64,000 bases of DNA from Marinobacter azerbaijanicus (GTDB lineage Bacteria > Pseudomonadota > Gammaproteobacteria > Pseudomonadales > Oleiphilaceae), in the NCBI RefSeq assembly GCF_030250645.1, contig NZ_JASSVS010000007.1, positions 124,001 to 188,000 of the forward strand, given 5' to 3'. Below are positions 47,618 to 55,630 of the stretch, one piece after another (positions within the stretch are counted from its first letter, which is position 1; every line of letters begins with the position of its first letter). The notes under the pieces were generated by a model that had not been told where the DNA came from, made no database searches, and worked only from the letters and a program-made list of their open reading frames with translations. The translations under genes were made by a program, and so were the position numbers.

Positions 47618-48580
47618 ATGACTCTTACCGAGTTAAGATACGTTGTTACCCTCGCACGGGAAAGGCATTTTGGCCGCGCCGCTGAGCGTTGCCATGTAAG
47701 CCAGCCCACCCTCAGTGTGGCCGTCAAGAAGCTGGAAGACGAACTGGGTATTCCCCTGTTTGAGCGCAGCAAGAACAGCATCCGTGTTACCGAAACCGGC
47801 AAGCGGATTATCGAACAGGCGCAGCGGGTTCTGGACCAGGTGGGGGTCATCCGGGACATGGCCCAGGATGGCAAAAACCAGCTCAACGCGCCATTGAAAG
47901 TGGGCGCCATCTACACCATCGGGCCCTATCTGTTTCCGCATCTGCTGCCGGAATTGCGCCGTGCCGCACCGGAAATGCCTCTTTACATCGAGGAGAACTA
48001 CACCGCCACCTTGCGCCAGAAACTGCGACAGTCCGAACTTGACGCCATTATCATTGCGCTGCCTTTCGAAGAGTCCGAAGTGGTGACTCTCCCACTTTAT
48101 GACGAGCCCTTCGTCGTGCTTCTGCCAGGTGGCCATCCGCTGACAGAGCGGGAGAGCCTGACTGCTGAGGAGCTGGCCCGGGAGCAGTTGCTTCTGCTTG
48201 GACCGGGGCACTGTTTCCGGGATCAGGTGCTGGAGTCCTGCCCGCCACTGGTGGATGCGGTGACCCGTAACCCGAACAGTAGCACTTCTCCGGCGCTGGT
48301 CACCGAGGGCAGTTCTCTGGAAACCATTCGCCATATGGTGGCTTCCGGGCTTGGTATCACTGTGTTGCCGCTTTCTGCTGCAACCGCCATGCAATATGAC
48401 GAGAGTATTCTCGCGGTCCGGCCGTTTGCGGCACCGGTTCCTTTCCGGACGGTTGCGCTGGCCTGGCGGGTGACCTTCCCTCGCCCCAAGGCGATTGACA
48501 TGCTGTCGCTGGCAGCCAGCCAGTGTCGGGTGATCGAGAAGGCAAAAATTGAAACCCCGGCTGCTGCCGCAACTGCCTGA
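47618..48580 (+). CDS. oxyR: Hydrogen peroxide-sensing regulator OxyR
   Basis: 320 residues, LysR family. Helix-turn-helix RHFGRAAERCHVSQPTLSVA. The redox pair is conserved in GPGHCFRDQVLESCPPL (the two Cys nine residues apart, equivalent to Cys199/Cys208). EGSSLETIRHMVASGLGITV is the effector-domain signature. Activates peroxide defence genes. recG begins 8 bp after the stop, as in pseudomonads, so they share a transcript. Confidence 0.94.
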   Translation: MTLTELRYVVTLARERHFGRAAERCHVSQPTLSVAVKKLEDELGIPLFERSKNSIRVTETGKRIIEQAQRVLDQVGVIRDMAQDGKNQLNAPLKVGAIYTIGPYLFPHLLPELRRAAPEMPLYIEENYTATLRQKLRQSELDAIIIALPFEESEVVTLPLYDEPFVVLLPGGHPLTERESLTAEELAREQLLLLGPGHCFRDQVLESCPPLVDAVTRNPNSSTSPALVTEGSSLETIRHMVASGLGITVLPLSAATAMQYDESILAVRPFAAPVPFRTVALAWRVTFPRPKAIDMLSLAASQCRVIEKAKIETPAAAATA

Positions 48581-48588
48581 GCCAGGAT

Positions 48589-50664
48589 ATGACGTCACTG
48601 GAAGACATCCCGGTCACCACTCTGAAGGGCGTCGGCAGCGCCCTGGCGGACAAGCTCGCGAAACTGGGAATCCAGTCGCTTCAGGACCTGCTGTTCCACT
48701 TGCCACATCGGTACGAGGATCGTACCCGGATTGTTCCGATGGGGAACCTCCGCATTGGCGATGTCGGCGTTGTGGAAGGTGAGGTGATGAAGGCTGACCT
48801 GGTAATGGGGCGCCGGCGAAGCCTGCAAGTAACGCTGAAAGACAGCAGTGGTTTCCTGGTCATGCGGTTTTTCCATTTCAATGCAGCCCAGAAGAACCAG
48901 CTAACGGAGGGCGCTCGGGTTCGGTGTTTCGGGGAGGTGCGGCCTGGCCGCGCCGGTTACGAGTTCTATCATCCTGAGTACCAGGTGAATCCCCCGCCCA
49001 TGCCGCCACCGGGGGAAGCAACACTGACACCCGTCTATCCGCTCACCGAAGGTATTCAGCAGCCCCGGGTACGAAGCCTGTGCCAGCAGGCGCTGGGTTA
49101 CCTGAAACGTTACCCGATTCGCGAGTGGCTCCCGCCGGAGTTGCTGGCAAGCTACCAGCTGCCGGGCATTACAGAGGCAGTAGAGCTGGTGCATTCCCCT
49201 CCGGCAAGCGCTCCGGTTCATCTGTTGGTGGAGGGACGACATCCCGCCCAGCAGCGATTGGTGATGGAGGAGCTGCTGGCCCATCAGCTCAGCCTGTTGC
49301 AGGTTCGCCAGCAGGTTCAGGCGCGGGAGGCTCTGCCACTGCTTCCCAGTGGCGATCTGCCGGAGCGCTTTCTCGACCTTCTTCCATTCAGTCTCACCGG
49401 CGCCCAGCGTCATGTCATGAGCGAGATACGTCAGGATCTGAGTCAGCCGGTCCCGATGTTGCGACTGGTCCAGGGGGATGTCGGTTCCGGTAAGACGGTA
49501 GTCGCTGCCCTGGCCGCTCTTCAAACGATTGGCGCCGGTGCCCAGGTGGCTCTGATGGCGCCCACGGAAATACTGGCTGAGCAGCATTATCAGAATTTTC
49601 ACGGCTGGCTGGAGCCTCTCGGTATCCGTGTGGCGTGGTTGTCTGGCAAGATCAAGGGGAAGGCACGCAGGGAAGCTCTGGAGGAAATCGGCAGCGGTGA
49701 TGCTGAGGTGGTCGTTGGGACCCACGCCCTGTTTCAGGAGGATGTTGCCTTCAGCCGACTGGCCCTGGTGATTGTGGACGAGCAACACCGCTTCGGTGTG
49801 CATCAGCGCCTGGCCCTGCGGGAGAAGGGTGTTGGTGGCACCATGGCGCCACACCAGTTGATCATGACGGCGACGCCGATTCCCCGTACCCTTGCCATGA
49901 GTGCCTACGCGGATCTGGACACATCGGTGATTGATGAATTGCCTCCCGGCCGCAAACCGATTGAAACCATCGCTATTCCTGACAGCCGCCGTGATGATGT
50001 GACCGACCGGGTCCGTAAGGCCTGCAGGGAAGGCAGGCAGGCGTATTGGGTATGCACACTGATTGAAGAGTCCGAAGCGCTGCAATGTCAGGCGGCGGAA
50101 GTGACTGCCCAGGAGCTGGCGGAACGCCTGCCGGACCTGAAGCTGGGGCTCGTGCATGGCCGTCTGAAAGCCGCGGAAAAGGCCGCGGTTATGGAGCAGT
50201 TCAAGAGTGGAGAGCTGGATCTTCTGGTGGCCACCACGGTGATTGAGGTGGGGGTGGATGTGCCCAACGCCTCGCTGATTATTATCGAAAACCCGGAGCG
50301 CCTGGGCCTGGCTCAGCTACACCAGTTGCGGGGTAGGGTTGGCAGGGGCGAAGAAGCCAGTTTTTGTGTGCTGATGTACCATCCGCCGCTGTCTCTCAAT
50401 GGCAAGGCGCGGCTGCAGGCACTGAGGGATAGCCAGGATGGCTTTGTGATTGCAGAAAAAGATCTGGAGATACGTGGGCCTGGCGAAGTTCTGGGTACCC
50501 GCCAGACCGGTATGATGCAGTTTCGATTGGCCGATTTCGAACGCGACAAGGGCTGGATTGAGCCAGTGCGGAAGATGGCTCCGGGCCTGATGAAGCAGCC
50601 AGCCGTGGTTAACGGTCTGATTCGGCGCTGGCTGGGTGAGCGAATTCGTTATGGTGACGTATAA
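48589..50664 (+). CDS. recG: ATP-dependent DNA helicase RecG
   Basis: 691 residues. N-terminal wedge/OB domain (LQVTLKDSSGFLVMRFFHFN), Walker A VQGDVGSGKTVVA, Walker B as VIVDEQHRFGV, GTHALFQEDV, MTATPIPRTLAMSAYADLD, and late TTVIEVGVDVPNASLIIIEN with QLRGRVGRG. Remodels stalled forks and branched DNA. Confidence 0.95.
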   Translation: MTSLEDIPVTTLKGVGSALADKLAKLGIQSLQDLLFHLPHRYEDRTRIVPMGNLRIGDVGVVEGEVMKADLVMGRRRSLQVTLKDSSGFLVMRFFHFNAAQKNQLTEGARVRCFGEVRPGRAGYEFYHPEYQVNPPPMPPPGEATLTPVYPLTEGIQQPRVRSLCQQALGYLKRYPIREWLPPELLASYQLPGITEAVELVHSPPASAPVHLLVEGRHPAQQRLVMEELLAHQLSLLQVRQQVQAREALPLLPSGDLPERFLDLLPFSLTGAQRHVMSEIRQDLSQPVPMLRLVQGDVGSGKTVVAALAALQTIGAGAQVALMAPTEILAEQHYQNFHGWLEPLGIRVAWLSGKIKGKARREALEEIGSGDAEVVVGTHALFQEDVAFSRLALVIVDEQHRFGVHQRLALREKGVGGTMAPHQLIMTATPIPRTLAMSAYADLDTSVIDELPPGRKPIETIAIPDSRRDDVTDRVRKACREGRQAYWVCTLIEESEALQCQAAEVTAQELAERLPDLKLGLVHGRLKAAEKAAVMEQFKSGELDLLVATTVIEVGVDVPNASLIIIENPERLGLAQLHQLRGRVGRGEEASFCVLMYHPPLSLNGKARLQALRDSQDGFVIAEKDLEIRGPGEVLGTRQTGMMQFRLADFERDKGWIEPVRKMAPGLMKQPAVVNGLIRRWLGERIRYGDV

Positions 50665-50738
50665 CAGCAGTTGCGAGGTTCGCGTCAAAAGCTGGCAGAA
50701 ACTAAGCTGAAGTCAAAGTTGGGTCGCTGTTTGTACCC

Positions 50739-50744
50739 TATAAT
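50739..50744 (+). promoter_or_regulatory. Possible -10 element upstream of the HDOD gene
   Basis: TATAAT 54 bp before the HDOD start; upstream TTGGGT has only 14 bp spacing, so the -35 is doubtful. Confidence 0.35.
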
Positions 50745-50797
50745 GAGTGATAACCAACGTGCCCGAGCTGGCACTATCCATATTTTGGGAGAAACTT

Positions 50798-52162
50798 ATG
50801 GAGCTACCTGTTGCGGTCCGACAGGCACTGGGCGATTCGGCTGACGGCGTTTCCCTGCGTGATGTGACTCAGGCAAGGGACAATGAACTCCTGCGTATGG
50901 TGCTGCTCAGCGACGAACAGGGAAATCTCCAGGCAATCTGTCGTCAGGGGGACCTGCTCGATATCAATGCACTGAATAAAGACCTTGGCCGTGACCTGCG
51001 GGTGATGAAGCGGCGGGAACAGATCCGGGTACGGGAGCGTTCCGGCCTCACCGAGTTACCAGCGTTGCCGTCATTGACAGGGTGGTCCGCTGTCGTGGAT
51101 ACCACCGTTGATGAACTGGCTCAGGTGGCACTGGTTCTGGGTGAGCAGAATCTCTGCATGGTCATGCCCGGGGACGAGTTCAGGGCGATTACCGCTGCCG
51201 CCAGGAGGCTGTCTTTTTCCGTGGCGCCAGAGTCCATTGCGGTCAATCTGAACAGCCCGGAACGGGACCGGGACCAACTGCATTCCGCCATCCGTCGTTT
51301 TACCACCTTACGGATTCAACAACGCCTGGAAGACACCCTCGAGTTGCCCCCGCTACCCGAAACCGCGCAGCGGATCATCCATTTACGGGTCAACCCCAAC
51401 GCCGTCATGGGTGACCTGGTGGACGTTGTGGAGAGCGATCCCAGCCTGGCAGCCCAGGTTGTCAGTTGGGCATCATCGTCTTTCTACGCTGCCGCCGGAC
51501 AGGTCCGATCGGTACACGACGCGGTCTCAAGGATTCTGGGCTTTGATCTGGTGATGAACCTGGCCATGGGTCTGTCCCTGGGGCGCGCCCTGAAGCAGCC
51601 CCAGGATCATCCCGAGGGTTATGTGGATTACTGGCAGCAAGCTATATGGCAGGCCCAGTCCGCCGGTATTCTGGCCAGCATGATGCCCCGTGGTGAGCGC
51701 CCGATATTTGGCCTGGCCTATCTGTCGGGATTGCTGCATAACTTTGGTTATCTGGTGCTGGCGCAAGTGTTCCCGCCCCACTTCAAGCTGGTGTGCCGGT
51801 CCCTGGAAGCCAATCCTCATCTTGACTCGTCGCTGATCGAACACTTTCTGCTCGGGGTGACACGGGAGCAGATCGCGGCGGAGCTCATGCAGAACTGGGG
51901 CATGCCGGACGAAGTCTGCCTGGCCATTCGCAACCAGAAGAATCCGGAGTATGAAGGTCCTCACGCGGTTTACAGCAAATTGCTCTGGCTGAGCAGGCAA
52001 CTGTTGACCAGGCGCGGCGTTGCACTGGGAGCCGGGGAGGAAGTGTCGGATGATTTTTATGAATCCCTCGGGCTCGACAGGGCAAAGGTGGAAGAGCAGT
52101 TTGACGAGCTTGTGGGTAACAAGGACAGCATCATGGCAATGGCGGGGATGATGAGCCAGTAA
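50798..52162 (+). CDS. YbaK-like plus HDOD two-domain protein
   Basis: 454 residues from the ATG at 50798 (GGGAG upstream). The first ~160 residues resemble a YbaK/ProRS-editing-type aminoacyl-tRNA deacylase domain. From about 190 an HDOD domain follows: LEDTLELPPLPETAQRIIHL, DVVESDPSLAAQVVSWASS, SVHDAVSRILGFDLVMNLAM and FGLAYLSGLLHNFGYLVLAQ. HDOD proteins are signalling scaffolds without phosphodiesterase activity. The combination is recurrent in pseudomonads; the role is unknown. Confidence 0.82.
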   Translation: MELPVAVRQALGDSADGVSLRDVTQARDNELLRMVLLSDEQGNLQAICRQGDLLDINALNKDLGRDLRVMKRREQIRVRERSGLTELPALPSLTGWSAVVDTTVDELAQVALVLGEQNLCMVMPGDEFRAITAAARRLSFSVAPESIAVNLNSPERDRDQLHSAIRRFTTLRIQQRLEDTLELPPLPETAQRIIHLRVNPNAVMGDLVDVVESDPSLAAQVVSWASSSFYAAAGQVRSVHDAVSRILGFDLVMNLAMGLSLGRALKQPQDHPEGYVDYWQQAIWQAQSAGILASMMPRGERPIFGLAYLSGLLHNFGYLVLAQVFPPHFKLVCRSLEANPHLDSSLIEHFLLGVTREQIAAELMQNWGMPDEVCLAIRNQKNPEYEGPHAVYSKLLWLSRQLLTRRGVALGAGEEVSDDFYESLGLDRAKVEEQFDELVGNKDSIMAMAGMMSQ

Positions 52163-52495
52163 TTATCCATTCCCGGTCAGTCCGACCCGCAAAAAAGCCG
52201 GCCCAAGGGCCGGCAAGCTCACCCGCTTGTTGCAGATCAAACCAAACGTGTTCAGGAGAAAACAATCAGAGCCGTTGCAGGGTCAGTAATGGCAACGGCT
52301 CTGATATAAACTTAGCCAATCTGGGCGGAAATAAAAGCGGGCGATGTCAGGATTTGGTAAATGAATGAAGCGTCACAAATCTGCGAGGCCTGAAGGGGTT
52401 GATTTGTAAAGCTAATCATATTCTAGCGGTGAAGGGGCCTTACAAAAAGTTACAAAAAGGCGCCCATAATCGCTATCACGTGTGGGGAAACGCCT
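52163..52495. other. 333-bp gap with two hairpins, possible small RNA
   Basis: Contains, read leftward, an inverted repeat TCAGAGCCGTTGC / GCAACGGCTCTGA (52266-52304, 13 bp) and then a terminator (52191-52214). Near the DUF2489 end are tandem TTACAAAAAG copies (about 52440-52460). I cannot place a promoter inside it, so the hairpins may be the 3' end of the DUF2489 mRNA or a separate RNA. Confidence 0.4.
52191..52214 (-). terminator. Intrinsic terminator for leftward transcription
   Basis: GCCGGCCC / GGGCCGGC with AA loop; six As at left give the U-tract. It likely closes the oxidoreductase-DUF2489 transcript, 282 bp past its last stop. Confidence 0.8.
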
Positions 52496-52957
52496 TCAGG
52501 TCTGGAACTGATGGTGACGAATGGCAGTAGCTGCCCGCCTGATGGCATCGGCATGCTCTTCCTCAACGGCCAGCCTTTCCCGGTCCATCTTTTCAACAAA
52601 CCGGGTTTCGGTTTCCTGGCGTGCACGATGGGTGGGCATGTGCTGGATCAGGTCATGGACTTCCTGGAAAACGCAGAATGGCTGCTGTTCCAGAAGTTCC
52701 GGGTCCACATGATCCAGCAGGCCCTTGATACGCAGGCAGGCCTCGGAGTATTCCACCTGGTCCTCTTCCACTGCCATCGCCAGGACACGAATGCTTTCCA
52801 CCATACTTTCCCGCCGCTCCTTCTGGAACGCTTCGGTTTTGGCCTGCCGTTTCCTGCTTGCCTGCAGAGCACGGTACTGGCGGAGAATAAACGCCACGAG
52901 CAAGGCGATGGCCAGAAGGCCAGCAATAATAAGAGTCCATTGGAGCCATGGGGGCAT
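52496..52957 (-). CDS. DUF2489 family membrane-anchored protein
   Basis: 153 residues: N-terminal single membrane span (TLIIAGLLAIALLVAFIL), then the charged DUF2489 block SIRVLAMAVEEDQVEYSEAC and RIKGLLDHVDPELL. Likely anchored with the bulk in the cytosol. Function unknown. It follows the molybdopterin oxidoreductase by 20 bp. Confidence 0.82.
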   Translation of the reverse strand: MPPWLQWTLIIAGLLAIALLVAFILRQYRALQASRKRQAKTEAFQKERRESMVESIRVLAMAVEEDQVEYSEACLRIKGLLDHVDPELLEQQPFCVFQEVHDLIQHMPTHRARQETETRFVEKMDRERLAVEEEHADAIRRAATAIRHHQFQT

Positions 52958-52977
52958 ATATATCTCCGTTCAGAGTT

Positions 52978-55272
52978 TCAGGCCAGTTTTCGGTGACGTT
53001 CGGCACGCCAGACTTTCACTTTTACTGTCTGTCCGTTAAGTACGGATGTACCAACCAGCGGATCTGTTTGCTGGTCGCTAATGACGTCATTGATGCTCGC
53101 CCCGGCATGGGCAACAGCGACAGACTGCCGAGTGCCGTCACGATGATGGCCCCAGCCGTGGGGCACTGAGACCACGCCGGGCATGATGTCGTCGGTGATT
53201 TCCACTGGCAGCACTATCTTGCCGACAGAAGAAGCAACTTCCGCGGAATCTCCCGCCTGAAGCCCGCAACGGGACGCATCCTGAGAATGAATCATCAGGG
53301 TACAGCGCTCTTTGCCTTTTACCAACCGCTGGCTGTTGTGCATCCAGGAGTTGTTGCTGCGAACGTGGCGGCGCCCGATCAGTAACAGGCCATCCGCGGG
53401 AGGCGCAGACAACATGGCATGCAGGCGATCCAGATCCCGCAGATAGCGTCGCGGGGCAAGGTTCACCTTGCCATCGCGGGTAAACAGCCGGCCAGGCATA
53501 CATGGGCGTAGGGGCCCCAGATCCACCCCGTTGGGCAGCTGCTTCAGGGCACTGATCGAAAGCCCCTTGGGCAGATCCTGCCAGTGGCGGTTAAGGGGGC
53601 TGAGCTTGGCGAGGCCTCGCAGTGGGTGACGCTCGGGAAGAATGTCCATCACCAGGTCAATGGCCGGTTGAACCAACCCACGGACACGGCCAATGTCGGC
53701 GCCATAGGGCCCGGCACGTAGCATCATGTCCAGTATCGGGTCGGGCCCGATCTGTTTGAAGGCGCGCCAGCCCATTTCCGCCCGCACGGGTAGGCGTCCG
53801 CCTTTCCGCTTTTTCTCCAGACGATGGGCCAGTTCAAGCAGGATCTGCCAGTCATGGCGGGTATCCTCACCAGCATCGAACAGGGCCGGGCTGTACTTGG
53901 CGGTGTTACGAACGGCGAACATGCTGAAGATCAGGTCGTAGTGGCTACGCTCAAGGCCTGCCGTTGGAGGCAATATGACATCTGCATGGCGGGTGGTTTC
54001 ATTGAGGTAGTAATCCACCGACACCATGAAATCCAGCCCGCTGAGTGCTTCGTCGAGACGGCCACCGTTGGGGCTGGACAGTACCGGGTTGCCAGCGACT
54101 GTTACAAACGCACGGATCTGACCCTCACCTGGCGTCTGTATTTCATCCGCCATGGTGCTGGCAGGGTATTCGCCGGCAAACTCTGGCAACTTCTTCACCC
54201 GGCTGAATCGCTTGGCGAAATGCCCGTTCTGCCCGGACATGGCGCCCAGCGCCACAAGATCTATTGCAGGCTGGGTGAACATCACACCACCAGTGCTGTC
54301 CAGTTTCCCGGTCAGGATGTTCAGCACATAGGCAAGCCATGTGGCGACACCCCCAAAGGCCTGGGTGCTGGTACCCATGCGGGTGTAGAGGGCTGCTCGC
54401 TGTGTAGTGGCAAGCTGGCGTGCCAGGTTGCGGATGTCCGCCGCGGGCATACCGGTCTGGTCACTCACTGCTTCCGGTGTGAACCCCAGGGAAGCCAGCC
54501 GCACCAGGTCAACATCCTTGGTCCAGGGTTCCGCATGGCCAGGATTCACCAGGTCTTCTTCAAACAGTGTGTTCACCATCGCCATCAGCAGCAGGGCGTC
54601 GGTACCCGGACGGATAAAATGAAACTCGTCGGCGAGCTTGCCGGTTTCGGTGCGGCGAGGGTCCACCACGACCATTTTGCCACCACGGCCCTTGAGAGCT
54701 TTCAGCCGGCCGCGGAAGTCCGGAACGGTCATCAGACTGCCGTTTGAGGCCATGGGGTTAGCGCCGATGCAGATGAATAGGTCGGTGCGATCAATATCCG
54801 GTATGGGAAACAGGATCTGGTGCCCGAACATTTCCAGGCTGGCCAGCATATGGGGTAACTGGTCGTTGGAGGTAGCGGAAAAGCGGTTCTGGGTACCCAG
54901 TGCTCGCAGGAACGGCATGGTGGCCACCAGCGAGCCGTGGTTGTGAACGTTGGGGTTGCCCAGGTAGGCCCCAATGCTGTTGCGGCCATGTTCTTTGCGC
55001 ACGCGGTGCAGGCGGTCCGCCACCAGGTCAAAGGCCTCGTCCCACTCCATCTCCTGCCAGCCGTCAGCGGTTCGGCGAACGGGTTTGCGCAACCGTTCAG
55101 GGTCTTCATGGAGGTCCTGAAGGGCCACAGCCTTGGGGCAGATGTGGCCATGGCTTAACGGGTCGTCCTCGTCGCCCTTGATGGAGGCGATATGACCATC
55201 CTTTACCTCGATCGCAACGCCGCACATGGCTTCGCACAGGTGGCAGGTACGATAGTGGGTGCCGTTTTCCAT
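52978..55272 (-). CDS. Molybdopterin-dependent oxidoreductase (DMSO reductase/formate dehydrogenase superfamily)
   Basis: 764 residues. Starts with a [4Fe-4S] motif, TCHLCEAMCGVAIEV ... HICPKAVALQDL (C-x2-C-x3-C, then C). Next are IGANPMASNGSLMTVPDFRG and MVVVDPRRTETGKLADE, and a C-terminal molydopterin-dinucleotide-binding domain (SQDASRCGLQAGDSAEVASS). There is no Tat signal, so it is probably cytosolic. No dedicated electron-transfer subunit is adjacent. Substrate unknown; formate is not established. Confidence 0.85.
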   Translation of the reverse strand: MENGTHYRTCHLCEAMCGVAIEVKDGHIASIKGDEDDPLSHGHICPKAVALQDLHEDPERLRKPVRRTADGWQEMEWDEAFDLVADRLHRVRKEHGRNSIGAYLGNPNVHNHGSLVATMPFLRALGTQNRFSATSNDQLPHMLASLEMFGHQILFPIPDIDRTDLFICIGANPMASNGSLMTVPDFRGRLKALKGRGGKMVVVDPRRTETGKLADEFHFIRPGTDALLLMAMVNTLFEEDLVNPGHAEPWTKDVDLVRLASLGFTPEAVSDQTGMPAADIRNLARQLATTQRAALYTRMGTSTQAFGGVATWLAYVLNILTGKLDSTGGVMFTQPAIDLVALGAMSGQNGHFAKRFSRVKKLPEFAGEYPASTMADEIQTPGEGQIRAFVTVAGNPVLSSPNGGRLDEALSGLDFMVSVDYYLNETTRHADVILPPTAGLERSHYDLIFSMFAVRNTAKYSPALFDAGEDTRHDWQILLELAHRLEKKRKGGRLPVRAEMGWRAFKQIGPDPILDMMLRAGPYGADIGRVRGLVQPAIDLVMDILPERHPLRGLAKLSPLNRHWQDLPKGLSISALKQLPNGVDLGPLRPCMPGRLFTRDGKVNLAPRRYLRDLDRLHAMLSAPPADGLLLIGRRHVRSNNSWMHNSQRLVKGKERCTLMIHSQDASRCGLQAGDSAEVASSVGKIVLPVEITDDIMPGVVSVPHGWGHHRDGTRQSVAVAHAGASINDVISDQQTDPLVGTSVLNGQTVKVKVWRAERHRKLA

Positions 55273-55307
55273 GGGTCTCTCCGGTATTTTTATTGACTAT
55301 GTGCCTT

Positions 55308-55495
55308 GGCAATCGGGCAGGCTATTCCGAAACACGCTGTAAATACGTCCCTGTACGCTCGGGCTCCGCCCTTTGTTGCTTACTGCTCCTGCGTCGCCCC
55401 AAAGGTCCTGGGCAAGCCATCCCTGGCTTGCCCGTGAAGCGCTTCGCGCTTCACCCATGGCTCCGCACGGTTTCGGAATACCCTGCCCGATTGCC
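55308..55495. repeat. Structured hairpin repeat, copy 4 (inverted, expanded core)
   Basis: Arms 55308-55333 and 55470-55495 pair over 26 bp with one mismatch. Read on the minus strand, the core begins at the right-hand arm and ends with linker CGAGCG, hairpin II TACAGGGACGTA (loop GGGA) and TTTACAGCGT, matching copy 2. The hairpin I position holds about 105 bp of further hairpins, including GGGCAAGCCA / TGGCTTGCCC with loop TCCC and GTGAAGCG / CGCTTCAC. It sits upstream of the oxidoreductase and downstream of the Ig-like lipoprotein. The rest of the 55273-55630 gap holds only the terminator below. Confidence 0.82.
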
Positions 55496-55584
55496 AGTCC
55501 AACTTGGGGGTTGGTTTCAATAGAAAACCAGATTAGCAGGAAATTGATAAGAGGGGAAAAGGGGTTTTTGGCTTTACCGGCCAT

Positions 55585-55610
55585 AAAAAAGGCCAGCCCG
55601 AAGGCTGGCC
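55585..55610 (-). terminator. Intrinsic terminator of the lipoprotein operon
   Basis: GGCCAGCC / GGCTGGCC, loop CGAA, with six As at left, 20 bp past the lipoprotein stop. Confidence 0.9.
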
Positions 55611-55630
55611 ATAAGTAGCGGAGCCTGAAG

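Noticed and set aside
52440..52460. Tandem TTACAAAAAG as a CRISPR-like or regulatory array
   Set aside because: Only two short direct copies, no spacers; insufficient for any call.
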